A stretch of 64,000 bases of DNA, from assembly GCA_947498765.1 (NCBI GenBank), contig CANMLG010000002.1, forward strand, positions 1 to 64,000. The letters run 5' to 3'. This DNA is from an uncultured Aquimarina sp. Its GTDB lineage: Bacteria; Bacteroidota; Bacteroidia; Flavobacteriales; Flavobacteriaceae. Position numbers and translations under genes: made by a program. Position 1 is the first letter of the stretch. Every line of letters starts with the position of its first letter. A model generated the notes under the pieces. That model saw only the letters and a list, made by a program, of their open reading frames with translations. It had not been told where the DNA came from and did not search any database. This document shows, one piece after another, positions 48,139 to 57,220 of the stretch.

Positions 48139-48561
48139 TTATACTTTTTTAATTACGTAAGTAACAATACCCCAAATAATAAGTTCACTTCCTTCGGGGA
48201 CTTCAATTTTTTCATAGTCATCATTTTCAGGAATGAGTGTCACTTTTTTATTTTCTATAGCTAATCTTTTTACGGTAAATTCATTGTTTAAGTAGCAAAT
48301 AGCAATATGATTACTTTTGGGAGGAATGCTTCGGTCAATAACCAATAAATCACCATCATCCAAACCTGCATTAATCATGGAAACTCCTTGGACTCGAGCA
48401 TAAAAAGTAGCTTCTTTATTTTGGACTAATTTATCATCTAAACTCAATTTTTTTTGAGTAAAATCTTCGGCAGGAGAGGGGAAGCCAGCAGAAATACCCG
48501 TATCAACAAAAGTGATTTTTTGTTGTTTTCCTTTTTGAATTTGGTATAGTGTAACTCTCAT
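48139..48561 (-). CDS. umuD: UmuD-like S24 self-cleaving protein
   Basis: LexA-fold protein that, after self-cleavage, partners UmuC to make DNA polymerase V. The 140 residues have the cleavage site at A25-G26 ([10 protein letters not shown]), nucleophile S61 (GVSMINAG) and general base K98 (FTVKRL). No DNA-binding domain precedes it, so it is UmuD rather than LexA. It is the second gene of the operon, its start overlapping the umuC stop by 4 bases; the usual bacterial order is umuD first. Confidence 0.92.
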   Translation of the reverse strand: MRVTLYQIQKGKQQKITFVDTGISAGFPSPAEDFTQKKLSLDDKLVQNKEATFYARVQGVSMINAGLDDGDLLVIDRSIPPKSNHIAICYLNNEFTVKRLAIENKKVTLIPENDDYEKIEVPEGSELIIWGIVTYVIKKV

Positions 48562-49808
48562 TTTACGGTTAAAATGTCATCCCAATTTGTAGTATATGAA
48601 GGTGAAAGGCGTTCTTGCTTCATTTTCCATTTTTTTCCTAAGTCTTGCGAAGCCAAACGTATAGGATCATTGTATTTTTGATTCATGGCATCTATAGATT
48701 TCATTAATGCAATGTGTCGTGCATCTTCGCTATTAAACAAGTTTAATTGTCTATTTGTATTGGGGGTAATTCCCATAATAATAACACCTACTTTTTTGTA
48801 ATAATATCCTGGTTTATAAATATGTTGAAGGGCTTCAATAGCATATTTAGATATGGTAATATTAGAATCACTAGCATAAGGTAAATTAAGCGCAATACTA
48901 TTTGAATATTGTTTTAAATGTGTACGCTTTTTATTAGTTTTAATAAATACATAAACTACACTAGCCACAGAGTTTTGTTTTCGTAATTTTTCGGCACAAG
49001 TAATAGCAAAAGTTACAATACGCTCTTTAATGAGCTCCCAATCCTTAGAAATAATTTTTAAAGTACGTGTTGTTGCAATAGCTTTTTTGTTCTTTATTTC
49101 ATCTAATTGCAATGTAGGTTCGCCACATAAATCTTTAAACAAACGTAAGCCAACAATACCAAACTCCTTTTGTACATAAGTTTTGGGGAGTTGTGTAAAT
49201 TGATAAGCATCATTAACATTTTTTAATTTTAAACGAGTAGCAATACCAGTTCCAATACCCCAAACAGCTTCAATTTTTGTCCATTTTAATGCCTTTATAC
49301 GTTTTTCTTCGGTATTTATAACATACACTTCCTGAGTCTGTTTTTTGAATTTTTTAGCAATTTTATTTGCTATTTTGGCCAATGCCTTAGTGGGAGCAAC
49401 ACCTATACTGATAGGCATCCCCAAATTTTGAAAGACTTCATTTTTTAATTGTAAACAATAGGCATTCAAATCATATTTTTCATAACCTGAAAATTGTACA
49501 AAAGCTTCATCAATAGAATATACTTCTACATTAGGACTGTATTTTTCAATAATTGTCATAATACGTTGACTAATATCTCCATAAAGCGCATAATTGGATG
49601 AAAAGACATGAATATTATGTTGCTTAAATACTTCTTCATATTTATGTGTCGAAGCTCCCATGGGAATAAAGGCTTTAGCCTCATCACTGCGCGCTATAAT
49701 ACACCCATCATTATTTGAAAGTACAACGATAGGTTTTTTAATAAGCGAAGGTTTGAATATCCGCTCGCAACTCGCATAAAAATTATTACAATCAATTAAA
49801 GCAAACAT
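48558..49808 (-). CDS. umuC: UmuC, Y-family DNA polymerase V catalytic subunit
   Basis: Error-prone lesion-bypass polymerase. The 416 residues carry [13 protein letters not shown] at the start, the steric residues and [14 protein letters not shown], the catalytic [10 protein letters not shown], the helix-hairpin-helix [12 protein letters not shown], and a little-finger domain ending in the DUF4113-like [15 protein letters not shown] tail that contacts UmuD. The first gene of a two-gene unit, just downstream of a large inverted repeat overlapping its promoter. Confidence 0.95.
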   Translation of the reverse strand: MFALIDCNNFYASCERIFKPSLIKKPIVVLSNNDGCIIARSDEAKAFIPMGASTHKYEEVFKQHNIHVFSSNYALYGDISQRIMTIIEKYSPNVEVYSIDEAFVQFSGYEKYDLNAYCLQLKNEVFQNLGMPISIGVAPTKALAKIANKIAKKFKKQTQEVYVINTEEKRIKALKWTKIEAVWGIGTGIATRLKLKNVNDAYQFTQLPKTYVQKEFGIVGLRLFKDLCGEPTLQLDEIKNKKAIATTRTLKIISKDWELIKERIVTFAITCAEKLRKQNSVASVVYVFIKTNKKRTHLKQYSNSIALNLPYASDSNITISKYAIEALQHIYKPGYYYKKVGVIIMGITPNTNRQLNLFNSEDARHIALMKSIDAMNQKYNDPIRLASQDLGKKWKMKQERLSPSYTTNWDDILTVK

Positions 49809-49812
49809 ATCG

Positions 49813-49854
49813 CAAATTTATGGAAATAATCCAATAATTTGGATTATTTCCATA
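49813..49854 (-). promoter_or_regulatory. umuC promoter box overlapped by a 36-bp operator-like inverted repeat
   Basis: A perfect inverted repeat of 16-base arms (TATGGAAATAATCCAA at 49819-49834, its complement at 49839-49854) with a 4-base spacer TAAT. On the minus strand its end joins TAAATTTG (49820 down to 49813), a TAnnTTTG -7 box. That box ends only 4 bases before the umuC ATG, implying a leaderless or nearly leaderless transcript. A dimeric repressor bound here would block the promoter. No canonical LexA box was recognised. Confidence 0.65.
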
Positions 49855-49994
49855 ATATTATGTGTTTTATTAGTAAGAATTAACTTGTTAAATAAATATT
49901 AATTAAATTAAACCTTTGTGCTCATTTATAGTCTAAAAAGGCAAAGAAACATATTGTATTTGTATGTATTTACTAACCCATTAACCATTTAATT

Positions 49995-51233
49995 ATGCAA
50001 AATAAAAGTAGAAAATATAATAACATTACTATTTTAATCAGTTCATTTGCTATCCTATTTGGTATGATATCTTGTACCTCTGATGAGAGTGAATTAACGC
50101 CTGTTAATGACCAGTCTACAGAAAATGATGAAGGGACTGTTGTACTAGGCAATGAAGATCCAGTAAGTATTTTGAGTAATTATTTTAATGAAACATTGGA
50201 TTTAGAACGTTTACAGAATTATGAAAACCAAACCATTCCTAATTATATTGGAAAGGACAATACAATGGATAATGAAATAACGAACGCTAAAGCAACATTA
50301 GGCCGAGTGTTATTTTATGATAAGAAATTGTCTTCTAACAATACTATTTCTTGTGCTTCATGTCATAAACAAGCTTTTGCCTTTGGAGATACAGATGTAG
50401 TAAGTCAAGGAGTAAACGGTACAACAGGTAGGCATAGCATGCGTTTAATTAATGCTCGATTTTCCGATGAAGATCATTTTTTTTGGGACGAACGTGCTGT
50501 TAGTTTGGAGGATCAAACTACACAGCCTATTCAGGATCATTTGGAAATGGGTTTTAGTGGACAAGATGGAGCTCCTTCTTTAAATGATTTAATGCTTAAG
50601 CTAAATGCGTTAGATTATTACCAAGAGTTAGTCAATTTTGCGTATGGAGATATGTTACTTACAGAAGATAGAATTCAAGAATCATTAGCGCAGTTTATAA
50701 GAAGTATCCAATCTTTTGATTCAAAATATGATGATGGAAGAGCTACTGTAGCAAATGATGCACAGAACTTTTCAAATTTTACCACACAAGAAAATTTAGG
50801 GAAACAATTATTTTTATTACCTCCTAATATGGGAGGAGTAGGCTGCGCAGGTTGCCACCGAGCACCAGAATTTGATATTGACCCTAATTCAAGAAATAAT
50901 GGTATAATTGGTGTTTTTGGCACCAATGAAATAGATGTTAGTGTAACAAGAGCTCCTACGCTACGTGATATTTTTAATACATCGGGAACATTAAATGGTG
51001 CATTAATGCACGATGCTAGTAAAACCACTATGCGTGAGGTTTTAGAGCATTATAATGCTATTGATCCAACTGGAAATACTGATTTAGACAGAAGGTTACA
51101 AGGCGGACCAGGGCAAAATGGACAACGCTTAAATTTATCAGATGATCAAATGCTAGCTTTAGAGGCTTTTATAAAAACACTTTCGGGATCAGATGTATAT
51201 ACTAATGAAAAATGGAGTGATCCATTTTTATAG
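49995..51233 (+). CDS. Di-haem cytochrome c peroxidase (MauG/CcpA family) lipoprotein
   Basis: Reduces hydrogen peroxide in the periplasm or oxidises a partner. The 412 residues start with a lipoprotein-type signal (GMISC), then the di-haem fold with CASCH (C120, C123, H124) and CAGCH (C284, C287, H288). ATLGRVLFYDKKLS precedes the first haem; AFAFGDTDVVSQGVNG follows it. The C-terminal LSGSDVYTNEKWSDPF is typical of the family in Bacteroidota. The apoprotein would need the ResB-CcsA system seen at 8593. Partner gene not visible. Confidence 0.92.
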   Translation: MQNKSRKYNNITILISSFAILFGMISCTSDESELTPVNDQSTENDEGTVVLGNEDPVSILSNYFNETLDLERLQNYENQTIPNYIGKDNTMDNEITNAKATLGRVLFYDKKLSSNNTISCASCHKQAFAFGDTDVVSQGVNGTTGRHSMRLINARFSDEDHFFWDERAVSLEDQTTQPIQDHLEMGFSGQDGAPSLNDLMLKLNALDYYQELVNFAYGDMLLTEDRIQESLAQFIRSIQSFDSKYDDGRATVANDAQNFSNFTTQENLGKQLFLLPPNMGGVGCAGCHRAPEFDIDPNSRNNGIIGVFGTNEIDVSVTRAPTLRDIFNTSGTLNGALMHDASKTTMREVLEHYNAIDPTGNTDLDRRLQGGPGQNGQRLNLSDDQMLALEAFIKTLSGSDVYTNEKWSDPFL

Positions 51234-51386
51234 AGTTAGGATCATTCTATAAAACATTATTCTTCAACTTGAAAAATAGTCATATTAGCAGCACTGTACA
51301 GCAGTCTTTTAAGACCTATACTCATGGAGAATTTCATAAGTAATCTAACTCTAATCTATTTTTATGAAGTATCAAGTATACTAAGT

Positions 51387-51413
51387 CCCTGAGTTCAATT
51401 AATCGAACTCGGG
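51387..51413. terminator. Palindromic stem between the peroxidase and the Omp85-like gene
   Basis: CCCTGAGTTCAATT pairs with AATCGAACTCGGG with one mismatch and one G-T pair. It lies 7 bases beyond the stop of the convergent minus-strand gene. No long T-run follows, so the terminator call is tentative. Confidence 0.45.
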
Positions 51414-51420
51414 TTACCAA

Positions 51421-52620
51421 TTAGAATGCCTCTGCTAAATTTAAATATACATTATTGGACGAATCTCCAACACCCCAATCTAATCTAATGTTTAAATTTT
51501 CGGTTCTATCTAATAAAAAGCGAAGTCCTACACCTGCATTGGGTCTTAGGTTATTGAACTTAAAACCATTTCTGGAAACATCTCCTGTTCCTAAAAAGGC
51601 TACCATACCAAGTCTAGAGTTTTTAAATTGTCTACGATATTCAACTTGTCCGGCAAGTAGGTTACGTTCCACATAACGCCCTTCTCTATAACCTCTCATA
51701 ATTTCTTGACCACCAAGTAATGCTAGCTCAGATAAAGGAATATCACCATGTGAAAAATGCCCTACCATTTGAAAAGCTAATATATTTTTAGCATCATTAG
51801 TTAATGTTTTAAAATATCTAAAATCAAAACGGGTTAGTTGAAACTTATGGGTTCCTCCTAAAGCTTTACCATAAAAACCATGCGTAAATTCTAAATAAAC
51901 CCCATTTTGCGCATTCAATATATTATTCCTACTATCGTATAGTGCCGCAAATTCTGCTCCAACCGATGTAGAGCCATTAAAACCTAAAGGACGAGTTTGA
52001 GCTAAGAGTCCATCATTTTCAATTTCAACATTAAAAATACGATTGTAACGAATACCACCACCTAAAAATAAATGCTTTGCAAATACTTGCTTTAAAAAAA
52101 TAGGTTCAAATAAAGCTTGGAATGAATCATAAACTTCTTCGTTTGATTCAGGAGTATCTCGACCAATACCAAAAAAAAGCCTTGGGAAATTTTGAAAAAG
52201 AATATTCCCTTCAATTACCCATTTTTCTTGATTGGTAAATATTTCAAAACCCGAAAAAAAGATGAATTGATTGTTCAATGTATATCGTAGCGAAATGGGC
52301 ATGTTTGAAGTTCTAGTTTCTTCTCCACTGCCTTTGAATTTAAATAAATATTTAGATCCAACACCCAGGCCTAAACTAGTTTCGGGAGAAAAACTAACGA
52401 CAGGCGCTACAATTACTTTAGATAAATACAATGAAGAATCTTGCGCTACTCTTCTTTTATTAGGGTAAAAGGTAAAGAGCTCTTTAAATTTTTCGAATTT
52501 TTCATCAATTTCATCATTTTGAGCTATTAATAGCGATGGAAATAAAAGACAACATAGGCCTATAATAAATAGTTGTTCTTTTTTGTGTATTAACAGAAAA
52601 ACTCTGGAAACATGCTTCAT
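51421..52620 (-). CDS. Omp85/BamA-superfamily outer-membrane barrel protein
   Basis: The 399 residues open with a signal peptide after a basic start (IGLCCLLFPSLLIAQ) and form a surface-antigen (bacterial D15) barrel without POTRA domains: repeated strands such as SLRYTLNNQFIFFSGFEIF, ALLGGQEIMRGYREGRYVERN (the conserved xRGYR lid-lock motif), and the final strand LNIRLDWGVGDSS...LNLAEAF ending in Phe. The role could be lipid or protein insertion, but no partner is near. Confidence 0.82.
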   Translation of the reverse strand: MKHVSRVFLLIHKKEQLFIIGLCCLLFPSLLIAQNDEIDEKFEKFKELFTFYPNKRRVAQDSSLYLSKVIVAPVVSFSPETSLGLGVGSKYLFKFKGSGEETRTSNMPISLRYTLNNQFIFFSGFEIFTNQEKWVIEGNILFQNFPRLFFGIGRDTPESNEEVYDSFQALFEPIFLKQVFAKHLFLGGGIRYNRIFNVEIENDGLLAQTRPLGFNGSTSVGAEFAALYDSRNNILNAQNGVYLEFTHGFYGKALGGTHKFQLTRFDFRYFKTLTNDAKNILAFQMVGHFSHGDIPLSELALLGGQEIMRGYREGRYVERNLLAGQVEYRRQFKNSRLGMVAFLGTGDVSRNGFKFNNLRPNAGVGLRFLLDRTENLNIRLDWGVGDSSNNVYLNLAEAF

Positions 52621-52983
52621 AATTTATGAACTAGCTTAATTAGTATAATAACTAAATTAAAATTCGTGCAATTTTAATAATAAATACCCTTACAATTATA
52701 AAAAATTGACTTTTAGTTCAGAGAAAGATTACTTTCTTGCATCGAGAATCCGATTTGAAGTTCTCTAAATTAGTTTAGAGGTTACTTTTTGAAGGAGGCA
52801 TTTCTTAGAAAAAATAAGACTTTCTTTTAAAATATCAATCTTATCTTTTTAAATCATTAGATATATTAATAGGATTATGTGTTTATTGTTATCAAAATAA
52901 TTTTTTACTCTGACGGAATTATCATTTGAACAGTTTTTATAGTTGTGTTGCTGTTACTTAGCTAAAAATTAAATTATAAAAGT
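52621..52983. other. Non-coding divergent spacer
   Basis: No coding sequence seen. A small CTCTAAA/TTTAGAG hairpin lies near 52757-52775; otherwise AT-rich. It must contain promoters for the barrel gene on the left and the DJ-1 family gene on the right, but I could not place them. Confidence 0.4.
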
Positions 52984-54087
52984 ATGTTCAAAAAATATAG
53001 AATCCTTAAATGGGTAAGTATCTTTATTATTAGTCTAATTGTTGTTGTTATTTCTTTTGGGGTTTGGTTTATGAGTTTAATTCCATCTAGAGATGATAAA
53101 ATTAAAGCTACTTTAGTTCAAGACTTATCATATTTATCTGAAAATGTAATACCCCAAAGGGGAAAAATATTAGCTGTAGTAACAAGTACAGATATTATGG
53201 GTAATAGTAATAAAAGTACAGGTTATGAATTGTCTGAATTAGCACGTGCTTATTATACTTTTGAAGCAAATGGTTTTGATGTAGATATTGCTAGTCCAAA
53301 AGGAGGGAAGCCTCCTGCTATTATTGATGATGAGGATATGGGAGCTTATGATTTTGCCTTTTTAAACGATTCAATTGCACAATTTAAAATAAGTCATAGT
53401 ATTAAAATTGAAGATGTTATTGAAAAAGATTATCAAGGCATTTTTTTTGCCGGAGGCAAAGGAGCGATGTTTGATTTCCCAAACAATAAAACAATTCAAT
53501 CAATACTGAAAAAATATGATGAATCTAATAAGGTAATTGGAGCAGTTTGTCATGGTCCAGCAGCTTTAGTTAACGTTATTTTAGAAAATGGACAGCCTTT
53601 TATAAAAAATAAAAATGTAAGTGGGTTTACTAATAAAGAGGAATTGTTATTAATAGCTGAAGCAAAATCTATTTTTCCTTTTCTTTTACAAGATAAGATG
53701 ATTCAGCAAGGAGCTAATTTTAATGAAGGTTCCATGTATTTAGAAAAAGTTAGTCATGATATGAATTTGATAACAGGTCAAAATCCATGGTCAACATGGA
53801 AAGTAGCCGAAAGTATGATTAAGCAGTTAGGTTATACTCCAAAATATAGGCAAATGACTGATGAAGAAAATGCAATACAAGTTTTATCTGTTTATAAAAC
53901 CAAAGGCAAGCAAAAAGCAAAGAAACTTATTGAAACAATTACACAAGAAAAGAAACCAATGAATAGAGCATTAATAGCAAAACATGGTATTATCGCTGCT
54001 ATTAAAGGAGAAATAGGACAATTTTTTAGTATAATTAGCTTAGTATCTTTTGCAAAAAAATGTGAAGCTAAAAACGAGAAAATTTAG
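52984..54087 (+). CDS. Membrane-anchored DJ-1/PfpI (Hsp31-like) protein
   Basis: The 367 residues have one N-terminal transmembrane helix (about 10-32, ISLIVVVISFGVWFMSL), then a class I glutamine-amidotransferase-like domain of the Hsp31/PfpI type: STGYELSELARAYYTFEANGFDVDIASPKGG, FFAGGKGAMFDF and the nucleophile elbow GAVCHGPAALV with C189. A C-terminal helical extension of about 90 residues is not usual. Likely a glyoxalase III/protein-repair or stress enzyme; substrate unknown. It precedes an AraC-type regulator by 23 bases on the same strand. Confidence 0.82.
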   Translation: MFKKYRILKWVSIFIISLIVVVISFGVWFMSLIPSRDDKIKATLVQDLSYLSENVIPQRGKILAVVTSTDIMGNSNKSTGYELSELARAYYTFEANGFDVDIASPKGGKPPAIIDDEDMGAYDFAFLNDSIAQFKISHSIKIEDVIEKDYQGIFFAGGKGAMFDFPNNKTIQSILKKYDESNKVIGAVCHGPAALVNVILENGQPFIKNKNVSGFTNKEELLLIAEAKSIFPFLLQDKMIQQGANFNEGSMYLEKVSHDMNLITGQNPWSTWKVAESMIKQLGYTPKYRQMTDEENAIQVLSVYKTKGKQKAKKLIETITQEKKPMNRALIAKHGIIAAIKGEIGQFFSIISLVSFAKKCEAKNEKI

Positions 54088-54110
54088 TTACATTTAAATA
54101 AAACTACCAT

Positions 54111-55163
54111 TTGAATTTATTAGATATATTTCTCATTATTATAAGCAGTGCTGGACTTTTACATGGAATTGCATTTGCTGTTTACTTATGTTTTTATAAA
54201 AATAAAAAAACACTAAGCAATTATCTATTAGCATTAATTTTAGTTTTTATGGCTTTAAGAATAGGAAAGTCTGTGATGTTGAATTTTGGTAATAATTTGG
54301 AGCCAATATTCATTTTTGTAGGATTGGCTTTTCTTCTTTTGATAGGACCTTTATTGCGATGGTATTTAACCGCATTGACACAGCCTAATTTTAAATTACC
54401 CCATTATTTTTATTTGGAATTGGTACCATTTACCGTATTGTTTTTTTCTAGTTTATTTGTAACTAAAAATTGGTTTGAAACCACTAATAAAGAAGTCATT
54501 ATTATATTTGCAAGCGTACTCTTTTTTATTTATTTACACTTTGCTTTTTATATTTTTATTGCCAGTCAAATACTAAAAAGAGTAAAAAAAAGCTATCCAA
54601 AAGAACAACAAACAAAATCTCAAAAGGCAATAATCTCATGGTTGAAATTATTGATCTTGGGTTTTATTATTATATGGATATCCTATTTTTTAAACATAAT
54701 AGAAGATGCGGTTCCTTATATAACTGGTCCAATCATATACTCAATGGTCATCTATTTTTTAAGTTTTAAAGCCTTTCAATTAAAAATAATCGATATTGAT
54801 GGAAATGTGTTTAAAAAGAATGATGATACCCAATTATTTGAACAACTATCAAAACTAATTATAGACAATAAATTATACCTAGAACCAAATATTTCTCTGT
54901 CGAGTATTAGTAAATTGATAAATAAAAACACTCAAAAAACTTCAGAAGTTATTAACCAATATGCCAAACAAAATTTTAATGATTTTATAAATAAGTACAG
55001 AATTATAGAAGCAAAAAAAATGCTTTCAGATAATAAAAAACTTACCATATCGGCTATTGCATTTGATTCAGGCTTTAATAGTTTATCTTCATTTAATAGT
55101 GCTTTTAAAAAATTTGAAGGTATAACACCATCTTTATACAGAAAAAATATATCTATTGAATAG
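54111..55163 (+). CDS. AraC-family regulator with an N-terminal multi-helix membrane domain
   Basis: The 350 residues start with about six or seven transmembrane helices (1-220) and end with an AraC HTH pair: LSSISKLINKNTQKTSEVINQ and LTISAIAFDSGFNSLSSFNSAF, followed by the family ending GITPSLYRK. Membrane-bound AraC regulators are common in Flavobacteriia. The start is TTG at 54111, as no ATG precedes the first helix. Linked to the DJ-1 gene, it may sense a membrane or envelope signal and control that gene, which is inference from position only. Confidence 0.85.
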   Translation: MNLLDIFLIIISSAGLLHGIAFAVYLCFYKNKKTLSNYLLALILVFMALRIGKSVMLNFGNNLEPIFIFVGLAFLLLIGPLLRWYLTALTQPNFKLPHYFYLELVPFTVLFFSSLFVTKNWFETTNKEVIIIFASVLFFIYLHFAFYIFIASQILKRVKKSYPKEQQTKSQKAIISWLKLLILGFIIIWISYFLNIIEDAVPYITGPIIYSMVIYFLSFKAFQLKIIDIDGNVFKKNDDTQLFEQLSKLIIDNKLYLEPNISLSSISKLINKNTQKTSEVINQYAKQNFNDFINKYRIIEAKKMLSDNKKLTISAIAFDSGFNSLSSFNSAFKKFEGITPSLYRKNISIE

Positions 55164-55223
55164 TAATATTGATGTTTAACGTACATGTAATAAAAGAAGT
55201 GAATCCGATTAATTTATAATAGG

Positions 55224-55526
55224 TTACAGTTTTGTTCCTTGAATTAAAATTGAAGTTTTAATTGATTTTTCTTTTAAATATAAGAACTGTTTTCTTTCCT
55301 TATCTTTTTTGAAATTATCAAAATCTTCTTGAGTATCAAATTCTAGCAGGTGAATTTCATAGGGCACATCAATATTATTTTCAATAATACTATGATTAGT
55401 TGGTCGGATTCTTAGAGTAAGTCTACCGTTATATTTCGAAATGATTGGAATTGAAATATCTTCAAACTCATGAAAAATTTCTTCCTGACCTTCAAAAACA
55501 TAAATAATTTGAGTTAAATGAATCAT
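55224..55526 (-). CDS. Small dimeric alpha-beta barrel-like protein
   Basis: A 100-residue protein resembling the DUF1330/ferredoxin-like alpha-beta barrel fold: IHLTQIIYVFEGQEEIFHEFED, ISKYNGRLTLRIRP, and IHLLEFDTQEDFDNFKKDKER. Function unknown. Single gene on the minus strand. Confidence 0.65.
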   Translation of the reverse strand: MIHLTQIIYVFEGQEEIFHEFEDISIPIISKYNGRLTLRIRPTNHSIIENNIDVPYEIHLLEFDTQEDFDNFKKDKERKQFLYLKEKSIKTSILIQGTKL

Positions 55527-55843
55527 TTAGTGACAATTTTATGGCTATTTAACTAAAACAGTATTCCTCTAGCAATTTATCCTTGTTTTAGTTTCATCTT
55601 TTCTAATGCAAATTGAATATAATTTAAATGAGTTTTGCTTCAGAATAAATAAATAAATAACAAAGTAAAAAACAATTTTCAATAACTTGATTATTAGAAT
55701 GGTTAAAAATGATAAAATTTATTAATCTCAATTAATAGGCATCTAACTATTAATCTTTAAATAGTAAAATAAAAAGTTGCTAAATTAGCTGTCTAAAATA
55801 TTATTTAATAAATACCAATATTATTAACCTTAAAATAAACAAA
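55527..55843. other. Non-coding spacer, nothing recognised
   Basis: 317 AT-rich bases between divergent genes. No coding sequence, hairpin of note or clear promoter box could be supported. Confidence 0.4.
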
Positions 55844-56620
55844 ATGAAAAAAATAATTTTTGCATTAGCATTAGTAGCAGCATCTGCACTAACTACAGCA
55901 CAAACAGCAAAAGAACTTGTAACGAAAGCTGTAGAAGCTACAGGAGGAAAGCAAAATTTCTATAACTTAGGAACTGTAGCATATGATTTAGAATACCGCA
56001 CGCCACCTGGTGAAGGTGCTATAACATTGGTAGCACATGAAACTTATGCCTTTAATGGCGAATTATCGCATGCATCATACACCATACACAGTTTAACTGG
56101 AGCCAATGGTAAAGTGGTGGAAGGCTATAACGGAAAAGAGGCTTGGGTAACTTTTGATGGTAAAATATCTGCCGACGAAAAAGCAAATGGTGTAGCTCGT
56201 TTCCTTAGAAAAACAAATTACTATTGGTTTGCTATGTTTTTTAAATTATTAGATGAAGGTGTTAACTATGAGGAACTTACCGATCAAAAAGTAAATGACA
56301 AAGATTACAATCGTGTAAAAATCACTTTTGGAGATAAAGTGGGTGATGCCCAAGATACATATGTATTGTATATTAATAAAGAAACAAAAATGATTGATCA
56401 ATTTTTGTTTACTGTAGTTGCTTTTGGTTTAACAGAGCCTAATTTAATGTCATTTGATTACGAAACAATAGAAGGTATTAAAATACCATCAAAACGTAAA
56501 TATGTAGCTGCAGATTGGGAGGGTAAACCAAAAGATACTAATTACACCATTACTAATTGGACAAATATAAAATTTGGAGTAGCTGTGGATAAATCAATTT
56601 TTGAAAAACCAACTGAATAA
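55844..56620 (+). CDS. Secreted LolA-like/outer-membrane-associated protein of unknown function
   Basis: The 258 residues begin with a signal peptide (KIIFALALVAASALTTAQ), then AKELVTKAVEATGGKQNFYNL, the usual start of lipoprotein-sorting-like proteins, and a string of beta strands (VAHETYAFNGE, YNGKEAWVTFDGKI, RVKITFGDKVGD, YINKETKMIDQFLF) typical of the LolA/LolB half-barrel. The precise partner is unknown. The gene's probable terminator lies 186 bases past the stop, separated from it by a palindromic element. Confidence 0.72.
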   Translation: MKKIIFALALVAASALTTAQTAKELVTKAVEATGGKQNFYNLGTVAYDLEYRTPPGEGAITLVAHETYAFNGELSHASYTIHSLTGANGKVVEGYNGKEAWVTFDGKISADEKANGVARFLRKTNYYWFAMFFKLLDEGVNYEELTDQKVNDKDYNRVKITFGDKVGDAQDTYVLYINKETKMIDQFLFTVVAFGLTEPNLMSFDYETIEGIKIPSKRKYVAADWEGKPKDTNYTITNWTNIKFGVAVDKSIFEKPTE

Positions 56621-56622
56621 TT

Positions 56623-56784
56623 ATACGATTTACTGATAATGATTTCGTATAAATATGTTGAATTATTTTTTGCTAGTCTAAGGCAAAAAAATCAAGCATA
56701 GCCATAGCTACGGTTGATTTTTATAACGCTAGAATAGTGAAAAAGAAACAGCATATATGTGAAATTTTTGTTAGTAAATCGTAT
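56623..56784. mobile_element. 162-bp MITE-like imperfect palindromic element
   Basis: The ends are exact inverted repeats ATACGATTTACT (56623-56634) and AGTAAATCGTAT (56773-56784). Similarity between the arms continues inward, e.g. GCTAG blocks and an AAAAATCAA/TTGATTTTT pair enclosing the ATAGCCATAGCTAC centre. It carries no gene. It starts 2 bases after the stop of the LolA-like gene and lies between that gene and its terminator, as expected if it was inserted there. No transposase or target duplication was identified, so a non-mobile palindromic repeat is also possible. Confidence 0.6.
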
Positions 56785-56805
56785 TAAATATTAATTTCAG
56801 TCTTC

Positions 56806-56844
56806 AAAAAGCCTCAAGTGATGTAAATACTTGAGGCTTTTTTT
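56806..56844 (+). terminator. Terminator displaced from the LolA-like gene
   Basis: Perfect 14-base stem (AAAAAGCCTCAAGT with ACTTGAGGCTTTTT) over a 9-base loop, followed by Ts. The nearest upstream gene ends at 56620, with the palindromic element between them. Confidence 0.87.
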
Positions 56845-57220
56845 ATGTCTGTATTACTATTTGGTGTATTGTAATTGTACTTGAAAAAAAGCGATTTATA
56901 AATAACTACATTTTAAAGAAGTTCCTATTAAAAAATATCTAAAAGTATAACAGTTCAAGAATATAATACGACATTTCAAAACATTATGGCTTCACTTACT
57001 TAGTGTTTTTAGATATTTGAAGTGTTAAAAAAAACAACTTTTTTTTAGTTTGTATGGCATACAAATAATTCCGTTATTCGTATGAATGCTAATTCAAAAG
57101 GTTAAATTTTAAATAAAATCAGATAATTATTTGCAGTATTTTGGATTACTGTTTTACTGCTTAGATTGGTTTTTTATTATATCATGCAAAACAAAGTATA
57201 CCAACTCTAAATAAACATTT
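56845..57220. other. Upstream region of the LytS/LytTR operon with a perfect 17-bp palindrome
   Basis: 376 bases with no coding sequence. TTTGTATG-G-CATACAAA at 57049-57065 is a perfect palindrome 155 bases before the histidine-kinase start, a possible operator. LytTR regulators usually bind direct repeats rather than this form, so it may serve another regulator. Confidence 0.4.
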
